A stretch of DNA of 64,000 nucleotides from Lutispora thermophila DSM 19022 (GCF_900142105.1 NZ_FQZS01000020.1:1-64000); one strand, 5' to 3'; counted from the first letter of the stretch, positions 36,458-46,258 are shown. Notes: generated from the sequence alone by a model not told the origin. Made by a program: numbers and translations.

Positions 36458-36864
36458 AGTGTGTTATATGAACGTCACTTGTAATAATCCGTGTTAATGC
36501 TGCTCAGGCTTTGCAAATGCGGCAACAGTAGAAGAAACGCTGCATTAGATGCTATATCAGTGATAACAATAGCTAGAGATGTTCCAAGTTATTATTATGG
36601 AAAACATCCACACCAAGAAGTGAATTTACATGTAGATGCATCACAATATTATATATAGACCATAGCATACAATTATAGATATATTCACAATTCCTAACTA
36701 AAGTGTAAAAATTGATATTAGTAGACTTTGATAGTGTTTGTAACTAACAAACACTATCAAACACTTTAGGAGGAATACTTCATTGACATGAGAATCTTGA
36801 ACCATCAGGTAGCTTTAAGTGAATGGCTCAAACTAATACTCAATATTACATTTTTTAATTGTTG
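36458..36864 (+). other. Gap with an unidentified remnant and a perfect hairpin
   Basis: At about 36508-36658 the plus strand reads GFANAATVEETLH, a frameshift, then LDAISVITIARDVPSYYYGK and HPHQEVNLHVDASQYYI before a stop, which looks like a decayed gene I cannot name. At 36727-36761 is a perfect 15-base-pair hairpin (TTTGATAGTGTTTGT, loop AACTA). It is followed by AGGAGG and a short frame (MRILNHQVALSEWLK) that has no relatives I recognise. Confidence 0.4.
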
Positions 36865-38349
36865 TTATTTATCTTTTGCTAACAATAAAACTATACGAGA
36901 TAGTTTTTCGATGCTGGCCATTATATCCTGCTCTTTGATATATGAGTATGATAGACGAAGTGCATTGTTTTTCTTAAAGTCATAAATACTGCCTGGATTC
37001 AATAGAAGTCCTTCTTTCAGAGCTAAATGGAACAGCTTTTCCATGGCAATATCTTGATTAAATTTAAGCCATATGTAAAAACCGCCTTTTGGAACCTCCC
37101 AGACAGCAAGCTTACTAAAACATTTTTCTAGGGCTCCTATCATTAAATCCCTTCTTGTTTTCAGTACTCTGCGAACCTCATCCAAATATTGATCATAATG
37201 AGCACTTAATAATATTTCCCTCAGCATCCATTGTGAAACAGAACTTGCCCCATAATCCGTCTGCATTTTAACATCGCTTAAACGCTCTACTACAGATTCA
37301 GAACCTACTAACCATCCTATTCTAAGTCCAGGTGCCAAGACTTTGGAGATAGTACCCAAGTAAATAATCATTCCGTTTTCATCCATACTTTTTAACGGTT
37401 TCGGAGGCTCTTCATCTATCCAGATATCCCCATAGGCATCATCTTCAATAATAGGCAACCTGTTATCACTGCAAAATTTAAATAAATCTTTCCGCCTGGC
37501 TTCGGACATGAGAGCACCTGTTGGATTATGAAAGGATGGTATAGTATATAAGAGAGCATCTTCTCCGCTCTTCCTTACCGTTCCCATGTTCCAGTATTGA
37601 ATTCCTTCACAATCCATGTTAACTCCCAAAAGTCTCATTCCCATCGATTGAAATATCTGTAATGATTTAATGTATGAAGGTGCTTCACAATATACTGTAG
37701 ATCCTTGCTTAAGCATACATACTGAAATTAATTGCAAAGCCTGCAAAGATCCTGATGTAATTACAATATTTGAAGGTTTGCATTCAATGCCTTTTTCCTT
37801 AAGCCGTTCACACAACACTTCTCTTAATTCCAACAATCCTAGAGGTTCCAAATAGTTCAAGGATGGAATTGTTTGAGATAACTTCATATAGATATCCTTC
37901 ATCATCTCAGTAGGATATAACTCAGGCGATAATTCTCCCGTCCCCAACCTGATAATTCCCTTTTCAAATTCCATTTTATTGATGGCTTGGATCGTAGGCA
38001 TATTCTCCTTAAAAATACCTGATCGCAAATACTTTCCCCAGTCAGGAGTAGCAGACGAAATCAGAAGGGACCAGGTATTGCTGATGACTGTAGTACCTTT
38101 TCCTGTTTCGCCTTTGAGAACTCCAAAAGATTCAAGTTCTTCCAAAGCAGCTACAACTGTACTTCTATTGACTCCAAATATCTCTGCCAATTCCCGCTGC
38201 GATGGCAATATGCTGCCAATGGTCCAATCACCGCTTGATATTTTTGAACTTATATAATTAACGATTTGCTTGTACATAGGCACTTTGCCGTTTTTATCCG
38301 GAGTCCAGTCAATGACAACGGTTTTTTTCTCTTTTGATTTGTCTGCCAT
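36865..38349 (-). CDS. MocR/PdxR-type regulator (GntR DNA-binding domain fused to an aminotransferase fold)
   Basis: A 494-residue protein. Residues about 15-85 form a GntR winged helix (SQRELAEIFGVNRSTVVAAL). From about 110 on it is a fold-type I PLP aminotransferase domain with the conserved SFHNPTGALMS, the PLP-proximal IEDDAYGDIW and the Schiff-base lysine segment YLGTISKVLAPGLRIGW. MocR proteins use PLP as ligand and regulate vitamin B6, GABA, taurine or other amino-acid genes. It is encoded 15 bases behind the PhzF gene at the end of the same-direction cluster it probably controls. Confidence 0.93.
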   Translation of the reverse strand: MADKSKEKKTVVIDWTPDKNGKVPMYKQIVNYISSKISSGDWTIGSILPSQRELAEIFGVNRSTVVAALEELESFGVLKGETGKGTTVISNTWSLLISSATPDWGKYLRSGIFKENMPTIQAINKMEFEKGIIRLGTGELSPELYPTEMMKDIYMKLSQTIPSLNYLEPLGLLELREVLCERLKEKGIECKPSNIVITSGSLQALQLISVCMLKQGSTVYCEAPSYIKSLQIFQSMGMRLLGVNMDCEGIQYWNMGTVRKSGEDALLYTIPSFHNPTGALMSEARRKDLFKFCSDNRLPIIEDDAYGDIWIDEEPPKPLKSMDENGMIIYLGTISKVLAPGLRIGWLVGSESVVERLSDVKMQTDYGASSVSQWMLREILLSAHYDQYLDEVRRVLKTRRDLMIGALEKCFSKLAVWEVPKGGFYIWLKFNQDIAMEKLFHLALKEGLLLNPGSIYDFKKNNALRLSYSYIKEQDIMASIEKLSRIVLLLAKDK

Positions 38350-38364
38350 ACCACATACTCCTGC

Positions 38365-39249
38365 CTAAATATTTATATTTCCAGACGCAAGAATCACAGC
38401 ATTTCCTCCAACCTGTATCTTTACCTTTTCATTATCTAATAAAAGTCTGCTGATGATTCTTGAAGGACGCCCCATGGCTTCACCTTGTATGAATTGATTG
38501 ACGCTATTGTTGCCAATAATATTGTTTAGATATAGGTAATAGGTTAGTGCACCATTGGATGTACCTGTTGCCGCTTCTTCATCAATATCGTACAGTGGTG
38601 CAAAATTTCTGCAATGGATATTTCCATCTTTTGTATTCAATGTAAAGGCATGTACCCCAACAACTTTATATCCTTCAGAAAGCTTTGCAAGGGCCTTGAA
38701 ATCGGGAGAAATGGCATTCAATTGATTTTCATCCCTAACAGGGAGCATGATATCCGGCAATCCTGTGGATATGGCTTGAGGAATCAGTTTCTTACCATTG
38801 AACAGACCTTGATCTTCGTGGGATAATCCCATGATATCATATAATTCTTTTAAATCTTTTTCTTCACATATTTTAAAAATTTCCTTTGGTTCTCCCATAT
38901 CCATATAAATAGCCTCTTGACCTATTTCAATATTCAATGCTCCAGCTATTGTGTTATTGATATATGTATCCCCAGTCCGTGCAATACCTTTGTTCAACAA
39001 CACTGAAAAAGCACCTATGGTTGCATGGCCGCAAAGGTCCACCTCCGCCGCAGGTGTAAAGTATCTGGTATGAAATTCTTTTTCTCTGACTTTTTTTATA
39101 AATGCAGTTTCTGAATAACGCAGTTCAGCGGCAGTCTTTTGCATGATATCTTCACTTGGAAAGTCATCCTTTTCATCTATTAACACGATTCCGGCAGGAT
39201 TACCTCCGAAAATTTGATCTGAAAAAGCATCAACAATATAAAATCTCAT
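38365..39249 (-). CDS. PhzF-family isomerase-like protein
   Basis: About 294 residues from the ATG at 39249 (GAGGTG upstream). The PhzF/diaminopimelate-epimerase fold is clear: FYIVDAFSDQIFGGNPAGIV at the start with the GGNPAG motif, the catalytic-region AELRYSETAFI with Glu near position 45, VDLCGHATIGA and EAATGTSNGAL. Members isomerise small cyclic or enolisable acids without a cofactor. It is next to an ornithine-cyclodeaminase-like and an aminotransferase gene, so it likely acts on an amino-acid-derived intermediate. Confidence 0.9.
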   Translation of the reverse strand: MRFYIVDAFSDQIFGGNPAGIVLIDEKDDFPSEDIMQKTAAELRYSETAFIKKVREKEFHTRYFTPAAEVDLCGHATIGAFSVLLNKGIARTGDTYINNTIAGALNIEIGQEAIYMDMGEPKEIFKICEEKDLKELYDIMGLSHEDQGLFNGKKLIPQAISTGLPDIMLPVRDENQLNAISPDFKALAKLSEGYKVVGVHAFTLNTKDGNIHCRNFAPLYDIDEEAATGTSNGALTYYLYLNNIIGNNSVNQFIQGEAMGRPSRIISRLLLDNEKVKIQVGGNAVILASGNINI

Positions 39250-39268
39250 CCGACTCACCTCTTCTATA

Positions 39269-40255
39269 TTAAATAAACTCAAAATATTCTCCTAACCCTT
39301 TTCTCTTTGCCAGTTCATAAACCATTACCGCAGTTACATTATCTTGAATTCCCATTCCAGTGGTATCAAAAATAGTGATTTCATCATCATTTTCTCTTAG
39401 TGGCTTTTCACCTGCCAGAAGCTGACCTATTTCTCCATATATATCGCTTTCTTTAATTACCCCGGCAATAATTGCATTTCTGGTTTCTCCTCTGCTGATG
39501 CATTGAGCAATGCTGTCATTCACAATTTTAGCTCCCCTAAACACTTCGGGCTCCCATTCATTTTTCCCAGGCATATCTGCTCCTACAGCTACAATGTGCA
39601 TACCCGTTCTCACACAAGATTTATCTATATAATATTTCTTTGAAGGCGTAGTAGATATTGCAATATCTGCTCCTTCCATAGCCTTTTCTACTGTATCACA
39701 TAAGATAACTTTTACCTTTGTATTTTCTTCAATGTCCTGTTTGTATTTAGGAAGTTCTTCCTTATTATTGCTATAGACTCTTACTTCTTCTATATTCATT
39801 ACTTCACATAGAGCATAAATTTGCATTCTTGCCTGACCGCCGGCTCCAAACACTGCTACAGTCTTTGAGTCTTTTCTTGCCAGTAATTTAGATGAAATGG
39901 CTCCTGCCGCTCCCGTCCTGATCCCGGTGATTAAACTGCCATCCATAATGCACAGAGGAGCACCTGTTCTTCCGCCATATAACAGTATGGTGCCAATCAT
40001 TGATGGAAGATGGTTTATTTTCCCGTTATTGTAAAACCCAGAAGCAACTTTGACGGATATGATCTCATTTAATTCATTATAGCATGATTTTATATCAGTT
40101 TCCCCATTGTTTCTCGGTATTTCTATAGATACGATATCTGGTTGCTGCACCTTTTCTCGATAATATGCTATATAACCTTCTTCGATGGCACTTATAACTT
40201 CTTTCATTGACAGTGCTTGTCTTACATCCTTTAAACTCAACAATAAAGTTTCCAT
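39269..40255 (-). CDS. Ornithine cyclodeaminase/mu-crystallin-family protein
   Basis: About 328 residues from the ATG at 40255, with AGGAGG before it; the frame upstream to 40333 is not expected to be translated. The dinucleotide-binding fold (TVAVFGAGGQARMQIYALCE) and the family core (GAPLCIMDGSLITGIRTGAA, KNEWEPEVFRGAKIVND) are present. This family includes ornithine cyclodeaminase, alanine dehydrogenases and ketimine reductases. With PhzF and aminotransferase neighbours, a cyclic imine or ketimine step is plausible. Confidence 0.9.
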   Translation of the reverse strand: METLLLSLKDVRQALSMKEVISAIEEGYIAYYREKVQQPDIVSIEIPRNNGETDIKSCYNELNEIISVKVASGFYNNGKINHLPSMIGTILLYGGRTGAPLCIMDGSLITGIRTGAAGAISSKLLARKDSKTVAVFGAGGQARMQIYALCEVMNIEEVRVYSNNKEELPKYKQDIEENTKVKVILCDTVEKAMEGADIAISTTPSKKYYIDKSCVRTGMHIVAVGADMPGKNEWEPEVFRGAKIVNDSIAQCISRGETRNAIIAGVIKESDIYGEIGQLLAGEKPLRENDDEITIFDTTGMGIQDNVTAVMVYELAKRKGLGEYFEFI

Positions 40256-40322
40256 AATTACCTCCTGATAAGTAAATGCGACAAATAAGCCAAACAGCAT
40301 CAGCTTATATGCCGCAGCATAA

Positions 40323-41450
40323 TTACCTAGCAAATTTTTCTTCTATCAAAAACTCTTCGAATTTGGCCAGACTTTCAGGCATATTCTTGCGGCCATATCC
40401 CATTCTGAAGTATTGCCCATCCATTTCATAAATATAGGAAGGCAGCAATAGCACTCCTTTTCTGTCAACTGCAAGCTGGCAGAATTCCTTAACAGGCATA
40501 TCAACCAACAGCTTATGGTATGCAACAGGGCCGCAAGTTATGGGTTTCTTTTCAAATAGATATGGATATCTGTCAAAAAACTCATCAGCTATCTTCATAT
40601 TATTTCTTATGATATTTTTGCTTCTCTCCAACAGCTCATCACTGTGCTTAAGGGCAACTTTAGCCAAGAATTCAGCTGGAGCTGAATCACAAATGCTCAT
40701 ATAATGTTTGAATTTAACAACCTTTTTCAATGTCTCATGGTCTTTTGATACCAGCCAACCTACTCTGAGTCCGGCAAGGCCATATGCTTTAGACATAACG
40801 CCCAATGATGCACACTTTTCATAATGGTCCGCCATCCAGTCTCTTTTATCCCCATCCAGTTCCAATCCCTTATACACTTCATCAGAGAAAAGGTATATAT
40901 CATGTTTTCTGCAAATTTCACATAACTTCTTTATTTCTTCATTTGTGAAAGTATATCCCGTCGGATTGTTGGGAGAATTAATGGCAATGATTTTAGTATT
41001 GGGCTTTATCAGTGCTTCAAGTTCATCAAAGTCAACCACCCATTTAGTTCCATCGTCCCTTATATGCCACAAGGACAATTCGCAGTTTGGAACTGATTTT
41101 GCTATCTCATAAGCGGATTGATAGTTTGGATACATGGCAATCATATGATCTCCTTCATTTAGCATCACATTCATATATCCAAAAATAGCCTCCTGAGCTC
41201 CATGGAAAACCAGCACATCTTCAGCGGTCATGTTTTTATACAATAAAGCAATCTTTTCTCTCAGCTCCGGGTCTCCCCAAGTCTCTGTATAACCCAACCA
41301 TTGGTTAAGATATGCTTCTTCTGCGCCAGGCTCTAAAGAAAGCAGTTCCTTAGTTGTCATAGATTCACAATCAGATTGGGTCAATAGATAAGGTGCTGTG
41401 AACTCATACTTTTCAAAATAGCATTCAAGTCTAAAATCATTTATTTTCAT
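40323..41450 (-). CDS. Class I/II PLP-dependent aminotransferase
   Basis: A 375-residue fold-type I enzyme. It has the substrate/PLP motifs INSPNNPTGYTFTN, the Asp-Tyr pair in LFSDEVYKG, and the Schiff-base lysine in MSKAYGLAGLRVGWL (Lys near 229). The arginine that binds the substrate carboxylate is probably in FRMGYGRKN. First enzyme gene of the cluster read toward the left. Substrate unknown; capreomycidine-synthase-like and aspartate-aminotransferase-like enzymes share this outline. Confidence 0.92.
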   Translation of the reverse strand: MKINDFRLECYFEKYEFTAPYLLTQSDCESMTTKELLSLEPGAEEAYLNQWLGYTETWGDPELREKIALLYKNMTAEDVLVFHGAQEAIFGYMNVMLNEGDHMIAMYPNYQSAYEIAKSVPNCELSLWHIRDDGTKWVVDFDELEALIKPNTKIIAINSPNNPTGYTFTNEEIKKLCEICRKHDIYLFSDEVYKGLELDGDKRDWMADHYEKCASLGVMSKAYGLAGLRVGWLVSKDHETLKKVVKFKHYMSICDSAPAEFLAKVALKHSDELLERSKNIIRNNMKIADEFFDRYPYLFEKKPITCGPVAYHKLLVDMPVKEFCQLAVDRKGVLLLPSYIYEMDGQYFRMGYGRKNMPESLAKFEEFLIEEKFAR

Positions 41451-41660
41451 GGTTTTTCCTCCTCTTCAATGACATTACACTGGTTATAATAACAATTTAT
41501 GTATTGACTGTACCCATCCATTATGAGATTTTGTAACCAACCAATTTATATTAATCCAGTTCTTTTTCCCTACTTTTTAAATTCCACATAACTAAATCTG
41601 CACAGATGTACTTCATAGTAAAGAATGTATATGCATATATAGCCAAATAAGATGATTTTG

Positions 41661-41690
41661 AAAAGAAAAAATGCCCATTATATGGGCACT
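41661..41690 (-). terminator. Terminator after the YjiH-family transporter gene
   Basis: The stem TGCCCA-TTATA-TGGGCA is followed on the minus strand by TTTTTTCTTTTC. Confidence 0.85.
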
Positions 41691-41712
41691 TTAAACGAAT
41701 ACATATTTATTT

Positions 41713-43044
41713 TTATACAACAAGCAAATGAACAAAAGGAGTAGCCAAAATCAGCGACAAGACAGTTCTTTCAATCCATATTATCAATAAGTCCTTGATG
41801 TCAATATCTATATCTGTAGATAAAATGCATGGAATTGAAGCAGAGAAGAACAGTATTTCAGACACGCATACAACGGCTACAACTGCTTGAACTGCTGGAG
41901 AAGCAGAAGCAACTATGCTTGCAGGAAGAAACATTTCTGCAAGACTTATGGCACATCCCTTGGCAAGAAGTGCTGCTTCTGTTCCAAATCCCAAAAGCAT
42001 CGTAAAGGGCATAAATATATACCCAATGACATCAAATAAAGGGGTGTATTCAGCCAGCACAAGGCCAAAGAAACCTATGGACATCAATGTAGGTCCTATA
42101 GAAAGGGCCAATCTTACACCGTCTCTGAAATTGGTTACAATACCTTTCCCAACCCCTGGAGCTGCTGCACAAGCTTTAAGACCCTCATGCAAAGCAGTTA
42201 AAAACAATTTGCCTTTCTCAGGAATTGGCTCGGGTATGACCTCCATGCCGTTATATCCTCCATCGGACTTTTTAGACAGTGGATAAATCCTGGCAGTCAA
42301 TGCTGTTACTATAAAGGTTATCACAAGGGTGCCCCAAAAGTAAGTATTCCATTTATCCATAAGTCCAAGTGTCTTAGCTACAACAACCATGAAGGTAGCA
42401 GAAACCGTGGAAAAACCTGTTGCTATAATGCAGGCTTCCTTATTGGTATAATAGCCTTCTTTATATACTCTGTTTGTTATAAGCAACGCTACTGAATAAC
42501 TTCCTACGAAGGATGCCACTGCATCAACAGCAGACCGCCCTGGTGTCTTCCATATGGGACGCATAACTGGCTTCATAAATACACCTATAAATTCCATAAG
42601 TCCATAGTTAATCAAAAATGCAAGGAATACAGCTCCTACAGGTACCAACATGGTTACAGGAATAACTACTTTATCAAAGACGAAGGGCAGCATATCTGAT
42701 CTCTGTATTCTCTCAGGCCCCAGTTCAAATACAGCCATAAAATACACAACAACTCCTAATACCTTAAAAACCGAAAAGATCGTAGTGATTACATCTTTGT
42801 TCCATGTTTTTCTTATAAAAGGCAATATGGCTCCTATGATGATCACTATTCCTGCATAAATGGCACCAAAATGAGGAATCTGACGAATGAATGTAACAAT
42901 GTGATCAATGGGTATGGACTTTGATCCTCCAATGCTGATGGGGATAAAAAACATAAAAATACCCAAAAGATTTAGTAAAATAAACTTTGCCATGATATCC
43001 GGTTTCCTTTGCAGTTCTGTATTTACTGAAGTTTTTAATGTCAT
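41713..43044 (-). CDS. YjiH-family membrane protein (nucleoside-recognition/Gate domain)
   Basis: About 443 residues from the ATG at 43044 (GGGAGGG upstream), with ten or so membrane segments. The Gate-domain repeats are visible (FMKPVMRPIWKTPGRSAVDA and VASFVGSYSVALLITNRVY). YjiH proteins are conserved but poorly characterised transporters in amino-acid or peptide contexts. The gene precedes the aminotransferase, cyclodeaminase and PhzF genes in the same direction, but has its own terminator. It may import or export the pathway substrate. Confidence 0.85.
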   Translation of the reverse strand: MTLKTSVNTELQRKPDIMAKFILLNLLGIFMFFIPISIGGSKSIPIDHIVTFIRQIPHFGAIYAGIVIIIGAILPFIRKTWNKDVITTIFSVFKVLGVVVYFMAVFELGPERIQRSDMLPFVFDKVVIPVTMLVPVGAVFLAFLINYGLMEFIGVFMKPVMRPIWKTPGRSAVDAVASFVGSYSVALLITNRVYKEGYYTNKEACIIATGFSTVSATFMVVVAKTLGLMDKWNTYFWGTLVITFIVTALTARIYPLSKKSDGGYNGMEVIPEPIPEKGKLFLTALHEGLKACAAAPGVGKGIVTNFRDGVRLALSIGPTLMSIGFFGLVLAEYTPLFDVIGYIFMPFTMLLGFGTEAALLAKGCAISLAEMFLPASIVASASPAVQAVVAVVCVSEILFFSASIPCILSTDIDIDIKDLLIIWIERTVLSLILATPFVHLLVV

Positions 43045-43234
43045 ATACAACCCTCCCAATTTGAATTTTCATATACCTCCCAGTAAATTTTACTATATTA
43101 ATTGGTAATTTATAATATTTTACTTCATTGTTTTATATTTCAATATCCATCAAATTTATACATATACTCGCCTTAATATCATATTTACAGCTTCATTCCT
43201 GTAAGAAATTAAATTTATACTGTCCTAAACATTA

Positions 43235-43283
43235 TAAAAATCCCGTAATAGATCAGAATTTATAACTAATCCATTACGGGATT
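43235..43283 (-). terminator. Terminator after the LUD-domain pseudogene
   Basis: The stem ATCCCGTAAT pairs with ATTACGGGAT and is followed on the minus strand by TTTTTATAATG. Confidence 0.8.
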
Positions 43284-43298
43284 GTGTAGACCAATTTG

Positions 43299-43881
43299 CT
43301 AATATCCCAATTGCTTTCCGACAATGATTACTTTTATCCTTCCTTTGGTAAATTACCCTCTTATGATTACAAAATCATTTCATATTCTATTTGGACTTAT
43401 TGCAATCTATACAGTAACCTAAAGTAGTACAAGTCGTATCCTTACCCAATCTTTTGCATCTATGAGAGCAGCATATTGTCTAATTCTTTTTCTGCCTTCT
43501 CAATACCGCGAACTGTTTTATTGACGCCTGTAACTAATATAACTTGCTTTGGGCCATATATAATTGGTGCAACTCTGCTTCCATTGCCATCAATATTGTG
43601 CAATTCCCCACTCTCAGTTATAGCATTCGTACTGCACATTAAGATATCGGCAGAAAAGTTTTTTATGTAAATGTCAATTTTTCTTCAATGGTTATACCTT
43701 CTCTATATTTATCAATAAAGACAAAATTGCCTTTTCGAAAAAAATCCATGACTCCTGTTTCAAAAAGAGTCATGGAATCTCCCACGGTTCTTTCAACCCT
43801 CTTATTAATATACCATGCAATATTTTTTTCCAAACATATGCCTTCCATGTAAAATTGTTTACTCTTTTTTCTCTCACTCAC
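43299..43881 (-). pseudogene. LUD-domain (LutC/YkgG-like) protein, broken by several mutations
   Basis: Minus-strand reading across frames gives the LUD family in order: GDSMTLFETGVMDFFRKGNF, a frameshift near 43675, FSADILMCSTNAITESGELH, NIDGNGSRVAPIIYGPKQVI and LVTGVNKTV. A second frameshift near 43465 follows, then KRLGKDTTCTTLGYCIDCNK, and finally NDFVIIRG-stop-FTKGRIKVIIVGKQLGY. There are two frameshifts and at least two stops, so the gene is dead. The N-terminus also looks shortened. It is coupled (eight-base overlap) to the acetyltransferase gene upstream. Confidence 0.75.
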
Positions 43882-44620
43882 TTAGCTTATATGAAACCCA
43901 TACATTGGGCTCAACATATTCGCCAATATCATTCTCTACATCAACCTTAACGGGAACTAACGCTCCATCAATTACATAATCTCCACTGCTCATAAATTTC
44001 ATACCTGTCCATTCTTCCCAATCCTCTATCTTTCCCGGAATATACATGGCCTTGTGGCATACTTTTACTATTTCTGCACCTTGTCTAACATGTACTCTTA
44101 GCCATGGATCAAAGGGCAGTCCATTGCCATCCTTCCACTGAATGTAATCTTCAATGGGTATCAAAGGATATTTGCTTTTCATATTAGGTCTTACAGGAAT
44201 AACCAGATATTTAAATCCTTTTCTAATAGCGATGGATTTCATCTCCTTAACTATCAGTTGACTTAATCCTTTCCCCTGATGTTTTTTGTCTATGCCAATT
44301 TGAAGACCGCACAAAACATTGGGATTCTTATTATTTGAGTTATCTTCAAACCCTTTAAGTAATGCCCAATCCCATCCTTCTTCCGGCAGGTTGCCTAAAT
44401 CTTCATCCCAATAAAAGGGAATAGCATTTGCAAATCCAACTATACTGTCATCCATTAATATGGAAAATTGATATTCAGCAAACGTTTTGTATATGTTTTT
44501 AAAATTAGCATTTGAAATCGGATCATTTAAAATAAATTCAGGCCATATTTCACATGTTATATGATCATGTGTCTTCTTATGTTCCGGTTTTTCAGCAGCA
44601 GTAATAACTGTATAGTTCAT
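43874..44620 (-). CDS. GNAT-family N-acetyltransferase
   Basis: About 248 residues from the ATG at 44620 (GGGGGAA upstream). The acetyl-CoA-binding signature is LQIGIDKKHQGKGLSQLIVK (about 125-145) with the Q/R-x-x-G-x-G/A pattern. The C-terminal extension (about 150-248, VRPNMKSKYPLIPIEDYIQW) is longer than the minimal GNAT domain and probably shapes substrate choice. Acceptor unknown. It forms an operon with the dead LUD-domain gene. Confidence 0.82.
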   Translation of the reverse strand: MNYTVITAAEKPEHKKTHDHITCEIWPEFILNDPISNANFKNIYKTFAEYQFSILMDDSIVGFANAIPFYWDEDLGNLPEEGWDWALLKGFEDNSNNKNPNVLCGLQIGIDKKHQGKGLSQLIVKEMKSIAIRKGFKYLVIPVRPNMKSKYPLIPIEDYIQWKDGNGLPFDPWLRVHVRQGAEIVKVCHKAMYIPGKIEDWEEWTGMKFMSSGDYVIDGALVPVKVDVENDIGEYVEPNVWVSYKLSE

Positions 44621-44880
44621 TTTTATTCCCCCGTTTTCCATCATGAAATAAGCATGACTTAAATATCAGTGTATCGCCATTTACAAAACAAAAACGAAAC
44701 ACATAATTATTCATGGTTCTACATATTAGAACATGATAATCTGCTATTAATGCATATAATTAGAATACTATGTAACAACATTTTTGTCAACATAACTCTA
44801 TCCATAAACTTTAGTAACCATTATAAGTTCCTTGCATGATTTATCTTAAACCTTTATACCCAGCTTTACCTATCCCATAT

Positions 44881-44940
44881 AGCAAAATTCCCACAGCAAA
44901 TGAAGATGGCTCTTGCATCTGCTGCGGGATTTTTCAACGA
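44881..44940. repeat. Dispersed hairpin repeat, copy 1
   Basis: AGCAAAATTCCCACAGCAAA, then AAGATGGCTCTTGCATCTG, then CTGCGGGATTTTTCAACGA: a long hairpin that also occurs at 46199, 47861, 54641 and 56758. Here it lies 3' of the TudS-related gene and can serve as its terminator. The same hairpin is a building block of the 0.5-kb elements at 54-57 kb. Confidence 0.7.
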
Positions 44941-44988
44941 ACTTTTTTAGAACCAAGTTTATTATCATGACTGGAATTGCATAATATA

Positions 44989-45483
44989 TCAACATGCGTT
45001 GCTTATAAACTCCTTAAATCTATCTATAAAACCTTTTTCATTTTCACCATCATGATAATCCGTTGGCACATCTATTAAATTGAGTTCAATGTTTGCCTCC
45101 CTGCATGAAGATAATAGCTCCTCCATAAGTATTCCCCTATCACCTATAATGCTGCAGGTTGGGCTGCCGTTTATACCTATTAAACCGATAATATAATAAC
45201 CATTATCTAAGTACTCTTTCATTACAGTTACAATATCTTTTGATATGTCTTTACATAACTTCCTGAATTCCTCATTATCATACTCTTCTTTGGTCATAGG
45301 CTTTCTTTTCAATCCTAGGTATCTGTATTCCGGACATGGAAGTTGATGTATACCTATCCCATTGTTAAATATAACCTCTACTATATCTCTATAAGGTCCC
45401 TTTGCCCTTGCTAAAGGAGGTACCACAGTATTTTGATTTAATATGCAATGAGATGTAAAGATTACCTTTTTGCTTCTCTCCAT
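44989..45483 (-). CDS. TudS-related putative desulfidase (CD3072 family)
   Basis: About 164 residues from the ATG at 45483 (AAGGAG upstream). The family N-terminus is recognisable (VIFTSHCILNQNTVVPPLAR), as is the LPCPEYRYLGLKRKPM segment. Cysteines at HC, PC and SPTC (GINGSPTCSIIG) are placed as for an Fe-S-cluster desulfidase like TudS, which removes sulfur from thiouracil. Start and the preceding stop share bases (TAATG), so it is translationally coupled to the ECF S component. The two probably import and desulfurise one sulfur-containing compound. Confidence 0.85.
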   Translation of the reverse strand: MERSKKVIFTSHCILNQNTVVPPLARAKGPYRDIVEVIFNNGIGIHQLPCPEYRYLGLKRKPMTKEEYDNEEFRKLCKDISKDIVTVMKEYLDNGYYIIGLIGINGSPTCSIIGDRGILMEELLSSCREANIELNLIDVPTDYHDGENEKGFIDRFKEFISNAC

Positions 45484-46034
45484 TACATGACTCCTTGTAT
45501 ATAGTTTTTTGGAATTCTCGCAACAATCCATGAAACTATTACACAGCTTGCAATCTTATCTACTATATTGCTTGTTATTCTAGGTATGAATGCAGCTGTA
45601 AAAACTTTCTGTCCTGTCTGCACTAACCAGGTAAAGAATACATCGTTAAAGTCTCCGGTAAGTCCTCCATATACATATACTGATATAGGTGTTCCTATGA
45701 GCGGACAAACTACAGCCAGTATTGCTCCTGTAATAATCGCAGCCTTCAGATCAAACTTCCACTTCTTTGCAATTAAACCAACTACAATTCCTACTACAAT
45801 ATTTACTAATGCAAAAGGTATATTTTTTGGATTCTGTATAATTCCCAAGGCTACATTTGTGAGTCCTCCTGTTAAGGCACCATAAAAAGGTCCATATACT
45901 ACTGCAACAAATATAGTTCCTATGGTATCCAGAAACAATAGCGGAATATTTAACATCCCTGATACTGTTCCAAGGACTATATTTATAGCAATACCTAAAG
46001 CTGAAAATATAAGTATTCTATTATTGCTTTTCAT
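45483..46034 (-). CDS. ECF transporter S component (CD3073 family)
   Basis: A 183-residue, five-to-six-helix membrane protein with the S-component fold (LDTIGTIFVAVVYGPFYGAL, TGGLTNVALGIIQNPKNIPF, ALVNIVVGIVVGLIAKKWKF). Such proteins bind a substrate and dock on a shared energising ECF module; none is encoded here, so it must use one from elsewhere in the genome. It is coupled to the TudS-related gene, which points to a thio-compound as substrate. Confidence 0.87.
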   Translation of the reverse strand: MKSNNRILIFSALGIAINIVLGTVSGMLNIPLLFLDTIGTIFVAVVYGPFYGALTGGLTNVALGIIQNPKNIPFALVNIVVGIVVGLIAKKWKFDLKAAIITGAILAVVCPLIGTPISVYVYGGLTGDFNDVFFTWLVQTGQKVFTAAFIPRITSNIVDKIASCVIVSWIVARIPKNYIQGVM

Positions 46035-46198
46035 AATACAACCTCCTGCTCTCGATAATGTAATTAATTATACTAGAGCTTTATTTCTATGTTAAATTGA
46101 TAAATTCTATAGCTTGTCAATCTATTATATGTATTACCTATAATATCAACTATATCCAGACTAAAGGCTTTAATCATGGTGTCGCAAACATCACAATA

Positions 46199-46258
46199 AA
46201 AGCAAAACCCCGAAGCAAATAAAAATTTCTCTTCCATCTGCTGCGGGATTTTGGAACA
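46199..46258. repeat. Dispersed hairpin repeat, copy 2
   Basis: AAGCAAAACCCCGAAGCAAA, then a short centre, then ATCTGCTGCGGGATTTTGGA. Same family as at 44881, 47861, 54641 and 56758. It sits in the gap between sstT (left end) and the ECF S component. Confidence 0.7.

Noticed and set aside
43476-43670. 64-residue plus-strand frame between two minus-strand genes
   Set aside because: The minus strand of this stretch encodes the LUD-domain pseudogene, so the plus frame is a shadow.
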